Part shown: piece by piece, positions 13,032 to 25,857 of the stretch
Layout: every line of letters begins with the position of its first letter
Position numbering within the stretch: position 1 is the stretch's first letter
DNA from: Anaspis maculata
Taxonomy: Eukaryota; Arthropoda; Insecta; Coleoptera; Scraptiidae
DNA length: 64,000 bases
Assembly: GCA_949128115.1 (NCBI GenBank)
Contig: OX421961.1
Span: 102,780,363-102,844,362, forward strand
Reading direction: 5' to 3'
Notes under the pieces: generated by a model
Database searches by the model: none
Seen by the model: the letters and a program-made list of their open reading frames with translations, nothing else
Told to the model about the DNA's origin: nothing
Program-made: the position numbers and the translations under genes

Positions 13032-13854
13032 TTCTTTGTCCTAAGAACGTTCTGTGCTCTGTAAATAAGTACCTACTATAAGTATTGAGTAGTGTGAGAA
13101 AAACAGTGATGTAGTTTCATGCAATTCTGCATTCAATAAGCGTTCCGATGTATAGCTATAGATTTTGTAATTTTATTGACTGAATATTACGAAGTTTTAT
13201 AGGTTATTGTTGTTTTTTTTAGGACAAATAATTTTTAATCACTTCACAAATTATTAATACAGAAAGTACCTACTTATAATTATATGATTCTAATTTTACC
13301 CCAGTAAGTAGTTTTCATCAGGTCTAGAGCGCATGCTCACGTCTCTTGCCGGTCGGCAAAAGTTTGACCATTGTGTTTGACCTTCGTGTGCTTGCCAGAC
13401 TCGCACAGCTCTGTGATCATTCTCCCCACTCTTATATACCTCTGGTGCTAGCCGAACCGAACTGTCAAATCTTGCGCATGCCCACTGAAACACAAAATTG
13501 TCATGAGAACTACTATTGCTTGTAAAATATAAAGTCGACAACCTACTATAGAACTGGAATAGAGAATACGGTTGAGAGAGTATTTTTTGTAAAGAATACC
13601 TACAGGGTGTCGTATTTAAAACCCCACCGCACGGGCCATACTGCCGTATGGTTTCTGATGCGACTAGAAAAGTTGTTGACGGGGATCAGTTTTATTTTAT
13701 TTTTTCTTCAAGTAGAAACTCCTCCAAAGAGAAAATGTACGGCAATGCTATCAAATTTTCAAAATTTCCAAAAATTTTCTATTTTGATTTTTGAAAAGCT
13801 AAAAGCTAGATAGGACCGATATTATGACAGTTGTGCCTTCAAACTTTCAAATCT
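13032..13854. other. 3' flank of the PDZ gene
   Basis: This A/T-rich non-coding stretch probably includes the 3' UTR. A single transposon end, CAGGGTGTCGTATTTAAAAC, occurs near 13605. I see no exon. Confidence 0.4.
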
Positions 13855-14366
13855 ATGACTGCGTTTCTATCGCAGCTTTGTATCCGAACGAAACTCTATC
13901 CGATCGGGTCGATCCGCTTGAAAAGGCCGATATAAACTGTCGGGATTGAGATTTCAATCGGATCGAGCAGTTCAAGTCGATCCGGTGCCCAGCTTGACTT
14001 GAGTCGAGCCGATCCAGGCTTGCATCCGCTCGTATTTTACCCGATGTAAACGGGATCGGATCGTAGTGACAGATGACAAACTTGTAAACAAAGCGTAATT
14101 TTCACGAAATCAAGGGACGCCTTCCAGTAGTTGTAGATAAAATGCACCAAGAAAATTCAAAATTAATATCTTCTTCGGTTTGGCGCAGTTTGATGCGTTT
14201 TAAACTAGTTGTTGTCTCTCGTCAATTCTTACCTAATTCTAAAGGAGTAGAACAGGATTGAGTGAAGCGGATCGAACGTGCGACGATAAAAACGTGCTTG
14301 ACCGAAGCCACTTTGGATCCGATCGAAACTCGATCGGATCGAAAGCTGCGAAAGAAACGCAGTCAT
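13855..14366 (+). mobile_element. TIR element rich in GATCGGATCG words, copy 1
   Basis: ATGACTGCGTTTCTATCGCAG at the left end is inverted at the right end (CTGCGAAAGAAACGCAGTCAT). The interior, 512 bp in all, is unusually rich in GATCC/GGATC/CGATCG words and has no long ORF. A second copy lies in the opposite orientation at 29126-29641. Confidence 0.7.
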
Positions 14367-14959
14367 TGTATAGTCTTACCAAATACAATTCGGTGTTCGC
14401 TTAACAGTCTATAGTCTATCATTTCTACAATGCAAGAAAATACAGTTCGTCCTTTGGAATAATAACTCATAATATTGCCTATTAAAACAATAAGCGCACT
14501 ACTTATTGTATTACTATTACTACTGAAAATGTACAGTGGATCTAGGTGGTTTACCTCTCGTTCACTGCTGAAAAATTTATTTATGACCTTTTTCAACTCT
14601 TACTACAATACTCCAAACACACTGTATACACCATTGGAAGTGGTTTCACAATGTTTTTGAAGTAATTTGCATGTGGCCAACAAGTATAATGGACCCTTTA
14701 TTCAAATTGTACAGCACGGTTCAACTGGTTCAACAAAAACAGATAGAAGAGCATGTCCTAATGTTCGATAACTCCGTTGATGAAGAACCGTTTGTTGTTG
14801 GTTGACAGCTGGTAGACCATTTTTTGACAGCTGACACTTCCAAAATATTCAGTTTTGCAGGCAAACCAAGGTTCCAGCTCGACAGAACTCATCATTTTCG
14901 AGTGAAATTGATAGCAATACTTCAGTGCGTATGCTGTAAAATGTGTAGCCAGTAGGGGT

Positions 14960-15860
14960 TGGGTAATGGAATATCCCAGTGAAAAATATCCTGCCATAAA
15001 TTTCCCAGCAATATTATCCCCGCCAAAAAATACCCCGGGCTAAAAATATCCTCGCCATATCTCCTATCCTGGCCAATACCTCAGCCAAAAATATCTTCCC
15101 CATTACCATCAATATATCAGCTCTTCTATGTCCAAGTTGTGTTTGAATCAATAATTAGTGGTAGGGCACCGAACGTACCGTCAAGAGCAATATACTGCCT
15201 ACATCAAAATTTTTGTCTTTGGAAAAAAAGCGACAAGGTCTTGCTTTGTTGCAGTTATGGCCTAATAAAATAAAAGGCTTGGGCCCTGACTTCATGGTGA
15301 ATGTACTACGTAACGGCTCCTTCATGGCTATATGTCACATTTTTTGGAGTTACAAAAATTTTGATGTATGTAATACAGTGCTCCCAACAGTACATGACGA
15401 GGTCCCAGAGGTCCCTGTGCATGGCTTTTTCGTGTCCAGGTTTTTTTTTTCAAATAAAAATCGGTGATAGGATATTTTTACATGGGATGTTATTGGCGGG
15501 AAGATTTTTCGCCTGGGATATTTTGTCGCAGGAATATTTTGCCACAAGAATATTTTTGGCGAGGAGAGCTGCGTCCCGAAAACCAGCGCCTTGATTCAGT
15601 TGGAATGTGTGTCGCATAGCACGTAATACATATACAAACGATGGTGCCGACCCCATGCGATGTTAGTGGTCGTTAAAAATCCCTACCCTGTGTTGAAACA
15701 CACAGGGGTTCGGCAAAATTTACCGTATAGTGGAGGAAAGCGTTCACCGGCGGCGGTGTTAGGTCTCGTTGCGAAAATAGGCCGACGTTAAATAAACGAA
15801 AAAATTTTTTTGGCTGGGATATCATTAGCGGAAATATTTATATTGTTACGAGCGACAAGA
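14960..15860. repeat. Degenerate short repeats around AAATATCC in two orientations
   Basis: About 14975-15100 holds repeated AAAAATATCCTCGCC-like units. About 15470-15560 and 15810-15845 hold the inverse, such as GGGATATTTTGTCGC. The intervening 400 bp shows no supported gene. This may be the fragmented ends of one inverted-repeat element. Confidence 0.4.
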
Positions 15861-16148
15861 CTCTCGTGCATTCTAGAGCACACCTGATCATTCTAGACTG
15901 TTTGCATCAGATCGCAGTGTTACACGTTACAAGTGCGAAGCTCTGAACATCTGAGGACATACGCGATGATTTGGCGATTTCAATAACTTGAGAGACTACA
16001 ATAGCCCAGTAAGACACATCTTGCCAATTGGCGGTGTGGGATTGTTCCAGAGTCGCCTTGAAAGCAGATGTAGCGATCAATATGGAATTTACTGGAGAAC
16101 AGTGGAAGATTTCAGATTTCAGAACAACAGTCACAGGTATATACCGTA

Positions 16149-16711
16149 TGGTCCGAAAGTTTTGAGAAATTGTTCAAAGCTAATAACTTTTTCTGAATAG
16201 TCTTTATTTTTCAACTTGATATTGCAAAAATTAACATATATATAACAATAACAAATTCATATCCAACATATTGATAATGGATCATTATCTTCGATGGATC
16301 TCAATTTTCCTCTGCCATGTTCCATAATTTTTTGTATCAATTTCTCCAATGCGAAATTCTTCAATGTTATTGAAAAATGCGACGCCGTAATTGGTCTTCA
16401 TTTGTAGCTTCCCATCCCTTGTCGTATACAATCCTGCTCAATACTTACCAAAAATCTTATATTGGTCGAGCTTGCTGTACATTGGGAGGCAGGAACTCTG
16501 AGAAATTAATTCTGCTGTTGTCCAGAGAATGATCGAACATGGCAGAAGAAAACTGAGAGCCATCAAAAATAATGGCCCATCTTTAATATATTAAATAAGA
16601 ATTTGGTATTGTTAAAGATTATGCTAGTTTTTGCGATATTAAGTTACAAAATTAAAACTATCAAAAAAAAACTATTAAGCTTTTAAAAAAATTCCCAAAA
16701 CTTTCGGACCA
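16149..16711 (-). mobile_element. Tc1-like element remnant with decayed transposase
   Basis: The ends are TGGTCCGAAAGTTTTG and CAAAACTTTCGGACCA, each flanked by TA. The minus strand between about 16500 and 16290 reads, with several stops, like the C-terminal end of a Tc1/IS630-type DDE transposase. It includes an NP-I-E-LW-like segment (ARPI-DFW), then IVYDKGWEATNEDQLRRR. The N-terminal part of the protein is gone, so this is a dead copy. It inserted into the LTR at 15844-18405. Confidence 0.65.
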
Positions 16712-16842
16712 TACGTTAAACACCTATGCGTCCACTGAAGGACAGTAATGGACCAGTATTAAAGAAGAGCGATAACAGCGAGAAGTTGGAGCGATATACT
16801 CAAGCGCAAGTACCCACCCATTTTATCTTGTATTTTATAGTA

Positions 16843-18340
16843 CAGCGTTGACCAGTCAGTATGCCGACTTTTCGCGAGGCCAATACTGGCTTATGAATTT
16901 AGGTAGAAAGATGGATCAAAAAGCAGAGGAAAGCTCATTTCATGCTTTTTCTAATGATATATTGAACTCTGAAAAGTAACATCGGGCAAATGCGCCTCGT
17001 GGGAAATAATACATCGTTGCATTCTTGAGTGAAAATTCCGCTCTAAAATGTCCAGCACTATTCGCTGTAATTTCGGCTCGAATACTGGTTTTAGGGTTTG
17101 TTAGCATAGACTTGAGCTTTCAAGAAACCCCAGAGAAGAAATCTGGCGGCGTGGGATCGAGTGATCTCGCCACTCAACCAATGTCATCATTTCTCGGGAT
17201 CAAACGTCAAATCAAACTTGCCAAATTTCCAAAACATTCTCGAATAGCTCTTTTCATGAAGCGAGTATCCATGGATTCCATGGAATGATTGACAGATAAA
17301 GTAGTCCAAAAAACATGGCGTCTTCTAAACGAAAACTGACGGAAACCGCTAACGCTCCGGTAACACAGCAACGTTTCGGGACCTGCCCTGGACACCTGCC
17401 GTTCCCGTCTGTGGTCGAGTGTCGTTGTGACAGCCCATCTCCGAAGCAAATGTTTTGTCAAGGACCGCCCGGGAGGCATCAGGTCCAGAGGAGAAGTTCA
17501 CGGACATGCCGGCCGATTTTGAGATGAATCTGATCGCAATCTTATTTCAGGTATCTACAAAACTGCATTTTTCCGTAACAGAACTGATGATGGGGTGTAC
17601 ACTGTACTGTACACGTTCTGCTGTCCACATTCAAGAACACACAACACAATCATGCTCTTGCATTGCTTTGCATCTTTGCTTCTAAATACGTAGATAGTTG
17701 AAACCATCTAGCTATGTTACTTTGAAAGCCAAGTGCACGTAATTTTTTGGAAGTTAGTAAGGTAATTCCCGAGGTATTCGCCTTTATTAGCTCTGGCCAC
17801 ACGGGGAGCGAGAGTAGGCACTAACACAAAACACACTTCTATAACACTGGGTAAGGTTTTTCTGCCCCTTTTTCCGTTCTTTGCTCACGATTTATTCTGA
17901 AGTTTGATGATACTTTGGCCATGGAACCCCAAAACTGAAACCTGCTTTCAGCCATGTCAGTCAGGGAATGTCACCCACGATTCGTTTAGACAGCTATAGT
18001 TTAGACTACATTATCTGTCAATTCTCGCGCATGCGTTCAGTTCCGTGCAAAATGAGTATGAAGTGAATGGCCATGAAAAGACCTATTATTCGGAATTAAT
18101 TCTGACGAAAATAGTCCAAACAAGCGAAGTTTATTGCAGAGTAAATTGAAAAACGAGATATTTTGAAAGCCTTTGAATTGCGTTGCAGTGTGCATTGGAA
18201 AAAACATTTTCCCCTAAAACTTATCAATTGGCGGAAAATGGCATGGAATGAGCTTTCTTTTGCTTTTTGATGCATCTCTCTACCTCAATTCATAAGCCAG
18301 TATTGGCCTCGCGAAAAGTGGGCATGACTGATCAACCCTG
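16843..18340. mobile_element. Non-autonomous TIR element, possibly hAT
   Basis: The left end is CAGCGTTGACCAGTCAGTAT and the right end is the inverse of CAGGGTTGATCAGTCATGCC. The inner repeat CTTTTCGCGAGGCCAATACT is inverted on the right side. TAGTAC-like bases occur on both sides, suggesting a 5-8 bp target duplication, which with CAG ends suggests hAT. There is no credible transposase ORF in the 1.5 kb. It lies inside the LTR remnant. Confidence 0.6.
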
Positions 18341-18405
18341 TAGTACGCAGTAATAAACAGTGTGTGTTTTGAAAACGATCGTCTCAATTATAAAAGAACC
18401 CAAAC

Positions 18406-19330
18406 TCTTTTCAGTGTGATATTGTAGGTAGGGTAAAGTTGGATGGAAAAATTCTAAAAGTAGAAATAAACTCATCATGGTGTCAGAAATGGGTTTTCGA
18501 GAAAAAGAAAAGAAATGGGAACTGTTTAAGTTTTTCAATTTTTGGAGTACCTGATTGGGCGCCCTGTATAATTACTACAAAGCACCTGTATAAAAAATGA
18601 CCCATGACATTTTGAAGCCCAATACTTGAGCTAATCAGAAAACAAAAAATTATTCTAAATAGTTCACTCATTCAAGAGCTATGCCACTTTGAATGTGACT
18701 GAAATTTTTGGGTGGCCCACTTCAATTGGTGCGCAGTTTAATACGCCACCATTATTGTGCAGGAAGGAAACGGTGAAAAAACTTCAGCTTGAAGAACGCT
18801 TTCGAGTAAAAAAAGAATTATTGTGATCGAACAACCACAAGCCGATATACAAACGATTCCAAGAGATCGAAAGTGTCCATCTTTGGGACCGCCACCTCGC
18901 GTTCCTGCACAAATTTTCAAGTAGCCTTTTTTCTGGAAAACTTTGTTGGGACTTTATCTATGAGCACAGCAAAAAAGCATATCACAATTGTACGGCTAAA
19001 CTAAGGAGGGAAGCCCTATGCTACTACAGACATTTTTGTAGATAATTTTATCCTCTAAAACTTTGTACCTAAAAACTTTCTCCTACCTATCATAGTTTAC
19101 CCGGAAAACAGGAAAAAAGACCGCGGCGCACGATAAATTTGATTTCTGGTCGTCTTCAAAAGGCCTTTTGAGGATGTTCCGCCAAGAGAATTTTGGAGAA
19201 CTTTTGGCTGGAATGTTCTCACATGATGTACTTTCGGATAAAATTGGTCAGAAAAGGTTAGAACGAGGGTTAGAATGAACTTGCCGGTTTTTCAGTTTCT
19301 AAGCTACTTTTACGGTCTGAGCTGCAGGCC
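18406..19330. other. Non-coding, no feature recognised
   Basis: Short ORFs on both strands have no family features. The sequence is A/T-rich with no clear repeat. Confidence 0.3.
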
Positions 19331-20160
19331 TATATGGACAGGGAGCTGGTGCCTCAAAACTTACGTCATAAGGTACATGATTTTAACCCTGTAGGTCTAA
19401 TGTGCGTTGATAAGGTTGTTAAAAATTTCTTTGTCTTACATGTCAGACCGGGGGCTTTAGGCTGGTATAGGCTTGTCATCTTGTCAATTTTCGAAAAATG
19501 TCAAAAATTTCTATCATAAGGTACATGAATGAAACCAACGGGCTTTTGTGTGGGAACATCCCCTTAATCGAAAATCGGGTCATAAGACGAAATTTTTGGA
19601 GGCTTTCGGTCCATAAGACAAGTTTGAAATTTTCAAAAAGGGCCAAAATTTACCTCCTCTGGGGACCTCTCTTTTGGCATAATTGTATATGTATGTACCC
19701 TCCTCGGATTTGTCTCTGGTATCCCTCACCCTTTTACTGGGCTCTTCTGCCAGTAAAACCCTTTTACTTCTCTCTTCTATCCTGATTACAAATATATATC
19801 ACACTTAGTGGGTTAGTCAACAAAACGCCTGTGAAAAAATTGATAAATTTTGGTCCTTTTTTGAAAATTTCAAACTTGTCTTATGAACCGAAAGTCCCCA
19901 AAAATTTTGTCTTACGACCAGATTTTCGATCACGGGGATGTTCCCACACAAAATCCAGTTAGTTTCATTCATGTACCTTATGACGTAAATTTTTGGCCAT
20001 TTTTTCGAAAATTGACAGGCTCATACCAGCCTAAAGCCCCCGGTCTGACATGTAAGACAAAGCAATTTTTAACAACCTTATCAACGCACATTAGACCAAC
20101 AAGGTTAAAATCATGTACCTTATGACGTAAGTTTTGAGGCACCAGCTCCCTGTCCATATA
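19331..20160. mobile_element. Foldback element, arms about 300 bp
   Basis: TATATGGACAGGGAGCTGG at the left pairs with its inverse ending at 20160. The arms run about 19331-19625 and 19865-20160 and are highly similar, with a 240-bp spacer. Matching ORFs appear in both arms because the sequence is duplicated, not because it is coding. Confidence 0.75.
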
Positions 20161-21569
20161 GGTACCTATTTGAAATTCGCTCTCAGCATTATTATTAGCA
20201 TTATTATTATCATCCCGGAAAAATTTCGGCTGCGACACCGTCTCCCTCGCTTCGCTCTCATTTTAAAAAACTAGTGTAATATTTTCACTTTTATTATTCA
20301 GAAATTCCCGTTCTGATTTTGATTTTTAAAACTGGCAGCTTCAGTCGAGAGGGGGGAGGGGCCTTTTGCCATGAATTTGCCCAGGCCCTCTTGATGGTCC
20401 CAGCACACGCCTGCCCGACATGGTGCAATTTAGCAGGAACTACACGGAAAAATGGCTACTTCATCGAATCCAACATCGAATAGCGAAAATTGCATTAGGA
20501 ACAGAATGGTAGTAGAATGAGTATTATAAACTTTGTGGATTAACGTAAAACTCTACGTTTATGACACCGGTCACCTAGTGGTAAATAGGTAAGGTTGGGA
20601 ATGTTTTCTTTGTCACCCTGTACTTTATATATGATATGCATAATGCAAGGCATAATGGCTGGTATAAAGGTTAAATTGGGCAGGTGTCTACCTGTACCTA
20701 TCACATGATCATAAAGAATAACCGAATAACCAACGATAACGTGAATAATGATGGGATTTCTTATATTACCTATCCTTACCTTCATGTGCCTTCCATATTG
20801 ATGCCTATTCACATTAATGTCACACTACAGCACAGATCACTACAGTCATCACTGATCCAATCTCTTTCTACTTTTACTTTTCCTGGAACCTGGAACCAAG
20901 CAGTGACCGTTGAAATGGGAAATTGCCACTCTTCGGACTCGGAGCACTTGCACTGTCGTAGTTCTCGCTCGTAGCGTACCTAGGTAAGTCATCGTCATCA
21001 GGATAATGAATTATTAAACACGCTACACACTACAATCTCCGAAAACTCGAGAGGAGATCTAGACTAAAATTCACGACTTTTGTTTTTGCTTACATCCACG
21101 CATGTGTAGGAAGTAGGTGGAGTATGGAGTAGAACTAGTCAGAGATCCAGCGAATCAACCAAACAGCCAACATAATCAACCACACTGGAAATTCATGGAA
21201 ACTTTCATAACTTTGTGTTTGTGAAGCTCCCAACTCCAAACGAATTTTCACTGTAGGTACCTACAGGTACAGGTAGATACAGGGCAACAGGGGAAAGGCA
21301 GGACCGCGCCTAGACCTTTTGGCCTTTTGCCGCCTTCGTGTAAGGTTCAAACTGGCGCCGCTCTGTTGGGCAAGATCAGACGAAGGCCAGTTGCGCCGCA
21401 GGCGAAAAAATTTTTGAATTTAGGCGGACCGGTGCCAAAGTTGACTCTCTCTTTGAAAAAATGTAATGGGAATAGTAAGATAATGGAATGTTCACCGATC
21501 TACTATTGCCGACACGTAAAAGTGAACGACAGATGAATAACATTTGACACTTTTGTCTTGAGAATAAAG
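20161..21569. other. Non-coding, no gene recognised
   Basis: It contains a short ATT-rich run (20190-20215) and GGTACC-type words. No exon or intact element is supported. Confidence 0.3.
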
Positions 21570-23180
21570 CTTAAGAGTTATAGCCCAGGCGCCAGGGAAA
21601 ACAATAAGGAAATATGTGGTTTCCTGGCTGGAAACTAGCTTAAAACGATCTGTGTAGCTTAGGTTTTGACATACTACTTTCCCCCCTTTCGGAAATGTCG
21701 GCGTCATGTCGCCATCATCAACAAGAAGTGCACCAGCGTGGTTTTTGCCGAATATATAATTTTGGGTCATCTGACAGCAAAATATGTAAGGAGTCATTTT
21801 GAAGCCTATGAAATTCCCTACAGTTTGGTTTTTCAATCAATTTCCTGCGACCTATGGTCTTTGAGATAGAGCTTCTGGAAGCGAGAGTCATTGTCGTGAA
21901 AGCTCCATGGCCACTTGACTCGAAAAACTAAAATGTCGATGTGACAAAAAAAAATTTGAAATGAGATTACTCGGAAACTCTTCATGCTATAGTTGCGGTG
22001 ATAGTCTTAAACTCTTTCTCTTGAACCCTAAACTACAAATATTGAAAAGTCAAAAACTTCACATTGTACGTATACAGGGTGTACTACGGGAATCAAATCA
22101 GAACAGAGAAATTTGACATATTTCTTCGATTTAGCCTATGCGAAACTCTAAGCACTTATCACGAGTCCAATATCAATATGTATTGCTCTGTAAGCTTCAC
22201 TTGATACACTTGAGAAGTGGTCAGCTCACAGCCTTCCTGTAAAATGTTTTGAAGGCCCTCTGAAATCATCAAAATTTACAGTAGCAAGAAATGTATGTAA
22301 CAGTATATTATATACCAAGGAACCAAAGTGAATTTTTGATCCTTTGGGTGAAGTTTGTTGCTCGAGCGCCCTTTGGGTTCAAATCCCCAAATTAAAAATT
22401 CACTTTGGTCCCTTGGTATATAATATACTGTTACATACATTCCTTGGTGCTGAATATTTTTAATATTTTGATGATTTCAGAGGGTCTTAAAAACATTTTA
22501 CAGTGAAGCTGTGAGCTGACCACTTCTTTCGGGTATTAAGTGAAGCTTATAGAGCAAATCCATATTGATATTGGACTTGTGTTAGGTGCTAAGAGTGTCG
22601 CATATAGGCTAAATCGAAGAAATATGTAAAATTTCTCTGATCTGATTTGATTCCCTCAGTACACCCTGTATATGTACAATGTGACGTTTTTGACTTTTCT
22701 ATATTCGTAATCAACGGTTCAAGAGAAAGAGTTTAAGACCATCACCACAACTATAGCATGAAGGATTCTCGAGAAATCTCATTTTGAAATTTTTTTGTCA
22801 CATCGACATTTTGGCTTTTCGAGTCAAGTGGCCATGGAGCTTCTACGACAATGCCCCTCGCTTCCAGAAGCTCTATCTCAAAAACCATAGGTCGCAGAAA
22901 GGTCATTCAAAAACTATTACGTAGGGAATTTCATTGGTTTCAAAATGACTTCTTACATCTTTTGCTGTCAGATGGCCCAAAATCAAGATATTCGGCAAAA
23001 ACCACGCTAGTGCACTTCTTGTTGATGATGGCGACATGACGCCGACATTTCCGAAAGGGGGGAAATTAGTATGTCGAAACCTAAGCTACACAGATCGTTT
23101 TAAGCTAGTTTTCAGCCAGGAAACAATTATTTCCTTATTGAGCTGATTTTTGCTCCCTGGCGCCTGGACTATTATCCAGA
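21570..23180. mobile_element. Long foldback palindrome, arms about 790 bp
   Basis: The left arm, beginning near TATAGCCCAGGCGCCAGG, is repeated in inverse up to about 23178, with its centre near 22365. Segments such as CTTAGGTTT...ACATACT, CATGGCCACTTGACTCG and ACTGTTACATACAT pair across the whole length. TACAGGGTGTACT (22075) and ACACCCTGTA (22660) form a nested pair of transposon ends. No transposase is visible. Confidence 0.8.
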
Positions 23181-24110
23181 TGCTAAAGGATGATTCATTA
23201 GCCTTGCTGCACGCACCTTGAATTTTTCAGCATGCAAACGGCTCGCGTCTTGGAGAAAATTTCAAAAAATCATCCATCTGTGAGATCTGTCGTTCAATTT
23301 TTTGTGTCGTTAATAGTAAGTACTTCCAGAAAAAACTGTTCAAAAGGGGCTAGAAAAACATCAAGTGAAACGCATAAGTAAAATATAAAATTATATCTAC
23401 TGTAATATTTGAATGTAATACAAACAAAAAAACTACAATGGACATAATGGGATACTTGTATGAATAACCATCGAAAAAATAAAATTGCATATAAACAGCA
23501 AAATATATTTGAAGGCAGAAAATGCGCCCACGGCGCATATGCTTCTCTAGGTACAGACATTTTACTTCGAGCGGTTGCAGTTATAGGTGGCGCCTCTGAT
23601 CAACTGATCAACCGAAGAACTAAAAGGCGCCCGTTGAACTTTCGCTTGGTTTCAACTATTTTATTAGATGGTTGAGCTTTTTTGCAGATACAACAAGAAA
23701 AAATCGATTAAAAAACAAATGGGAAAATTTTGGCGCCCCTTGCATTTAGGCGCCTTCGTGCGGAACATGAAATTGCCACCCGCTAGGCGCGGCCTTCTGG
23801 GAATGGGAATGTTACCGCAACAGGTTACCGCGACAACGCAAGATAGGGAAAGGTGGAAGTAGGGAAATCCGGATGTTTTTTTAATGATTCCTACTTCTCA
23901 TCGAATTCTTAACCAAATAAGAAATATAGTAATCGCAAAAAAAAATCGTCGTCATGTCTGCCGCGGGACCTCTCATCCTCATCATAGCATTTTTCCTGCA
24001 ACGTCTTTTAAAATAATTTAAATTGTCTGTAAAATTATCTTGATAATGCAACATTATTTTTGTACAAACACTATTTATCTCAGTTATATCTAATTACAAA
24101 ATTTATTGGT
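23181..24110. other. Non-coding, no feature recognised
   Basis: The small ORFs at 23294-23862 lack domain features and overlap on both strands. I see nothing else. Confidence 0.3.
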
Positions 24111-24129
24111 TTGGATGTACCTACCTATA

Positions 24130-24805
24130 AGCAATATCTAACTTGACTGAATTTGATTGAAATCCGTTCAGTACTTCTCGAGTTATTGAACGTCAAAGCA
24201 TAGTCAAAGTTTTGGCTTTGACCGCTTATAACCTTTGACAGATGACGGATCAGTCATAAGTTTCACATGTTTTAAATAGTTTTTATTTTTAAAGAGCTTC
24301 AAAAGAGCTGTCAAAAGTCAAAATCGTTGTATCTAAATCATCTCTCTCTGCAACAGTGACATTTCTGTCTGACAGATCACATTTTCACCATCATACCATA
24401 GACCTCACGTGCATAACAAATTTGATCAGATCAATCAGACGGTTCAGAAATAAATCTGAGGACAAAAAGAACTTGCTACACACACCACTGGAGTTATTAT
24501 TACCATTCTCAAGTCGTATGCCTGATTGTTATCATAGCTACACACTACCCATGTTTCGTCAAGACTCTGGTGGGTAATCTTGCTGCAAACAAAATTTGAT
24601 TGAAATCCGTTCAGTAGGTACTTCTCGAGCTATTGAACATCAAAGTTTTGGCTTTACAGCTTATAGATTTGGACAGATGACAGGTATGTCATAATTTCTG
24701 CATGTTTTGAGTTGAGTTTTTGAAGAGCTTAAAAGATGCTGTGAAAACTCAAAATCGTTACCTACATCGAAATCTCCTGTCTCTTTGACAGTGACATTTT
24801 TGCAA
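24130..24805 (+). repeat. Direct repeat pair, about 230 bp each
   Basis: Copies lie at about 24140-24370 and 24588-24800. Both contain GATTGAAATCCGTTCAGT, then CTTCTCGAG, then GACAGATGAC, and end in ACAGTGACATTT. The similarity is about 75-80 percent by eye. This may be the repeated 3' end of a non-LTR retroelement, but no reverse transcriptase is seen. Confidence 0.5.
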
Positions 24806-25364
24806 ACCAACGGCCAATTTTGTATTGTGAATTTTTATTTTATATCTTCGTAATTATTAATCCGATTTTGATGTAATTTATTATTGGGGTAGGAGTCTTA
24901 GTCTTGATAAAAAATGTCCGGTCTAAAAATAGGTGGGTAATGCAAGTAGTGGATCACAGCGGCCACAGTTGAAAAAAAAAAAGAGATGAGATCAACAAGG
25001 ACCTGCTTGAGTTGAAAAATTTTGGTTACTTCATTATTTAGGACTGTGGAGTAATGCCTTATCCCGAAAGTGCTATATTATTACATTAATCATAATAAAT
25101 ATGACTGTATCCAATTCAATCTATCCAGGTCCAAACTTCTACACTCACGTTAGCGTTGCTGTTACGGTTACAGATGGTTACAGTTTCTGACTATGCAAAT
25201 GGCACTTTGGTATTTTAGATTCGGCCCCGGGAAACTGTTATCTTAGGTTCTACACGGCGAGACTAGCAAATTTCAAGAAGCCAAATGTGAAAGTCAACAA
25301 AAATGTTTAAATGAAAACAAAAAATAACTCAAGAACGAAGAACGATATTCCCTACTATTTTTTT

Positions 25365-25505
25365 TTAAACGTGAGTTTTATGAAAACTAGTGGAGTAGGA
25401 GAATTGAAAAAAAAGAAGGGTAATCTAAAATCAAGTATGAAAACGTATAAGTATTTCAAAATTTTTCAATTCGAGAAACTTGATTTTTAAACTTAATAAG
25501 AAGAA
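25365..25505 (+). repeat. Dispersed repeat shared with 45640-45775
   Basis: Both places read GTGGAGTA..AG...GAAAAAAAA, then TAATCTAAAAT, then AAGTATTT.AAA and end in an A/T-rich tail. Orientation is the same. Identity is unknown. Confidence 0.45.
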
Positions 25506-25652
25506 TTAATAAGAATTAATAAGATTAATAAGTACCTGTACTAATGTGCCAGTTTTGTATGTCGTAATAACGCGCATGTTGTGTGCATGCTAGCTTTATC
25601 TGTATTTATCAATTCCCTATACCCCCCCTCTCTGGCTACAAAATAGCCCTGT

Positions 25653-25788
25653 AAGTACCTACCGTATGATCAAAAACTTTCTTACTCAAGGCAAATGAGG
25701 CAATCATTGGCAGGCAAACAAGGCTGATTTTGGCCAGGCCACAGCCTGCCTTGAGTAAGAAAGTTTCTTGATCATACGGTAGGTACCT
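25653..25788. mobile_element. MITE, 136 bp
   Basis: AGTACCTACCGTATGATCA at the left and its inverse at the right form arms of about 40 bp with only one or two mismatches. The core is unique. It lies just downstream of the bHLH repressor. Confidence 0.65.
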
Positions 25789-25857
25789 GGTATGTACCTG
25801 CCTGTGGGAAATGGAAAAAACAAAATAAGTAAGCAATAATTTGATCTTTACATAATA

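Larger units (their letters stand above)
15844..18405 (+). mobile_element. Solo LTR-like element, copy C, broken by two insertions
   Basis: It starts TGTTACGAGCGACAAGA and follows LTR copies A and B up to about 16146. It resumes at 16712-16842 and again at 18341-18405 with CGCAGTAATAAACAGTGTG and ACGATCGTCTCAATT. The gaps are exactly filled by a Tc1-like element and a TIR element. It is the oldest and most diverged copy. Confidence 0.65.
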
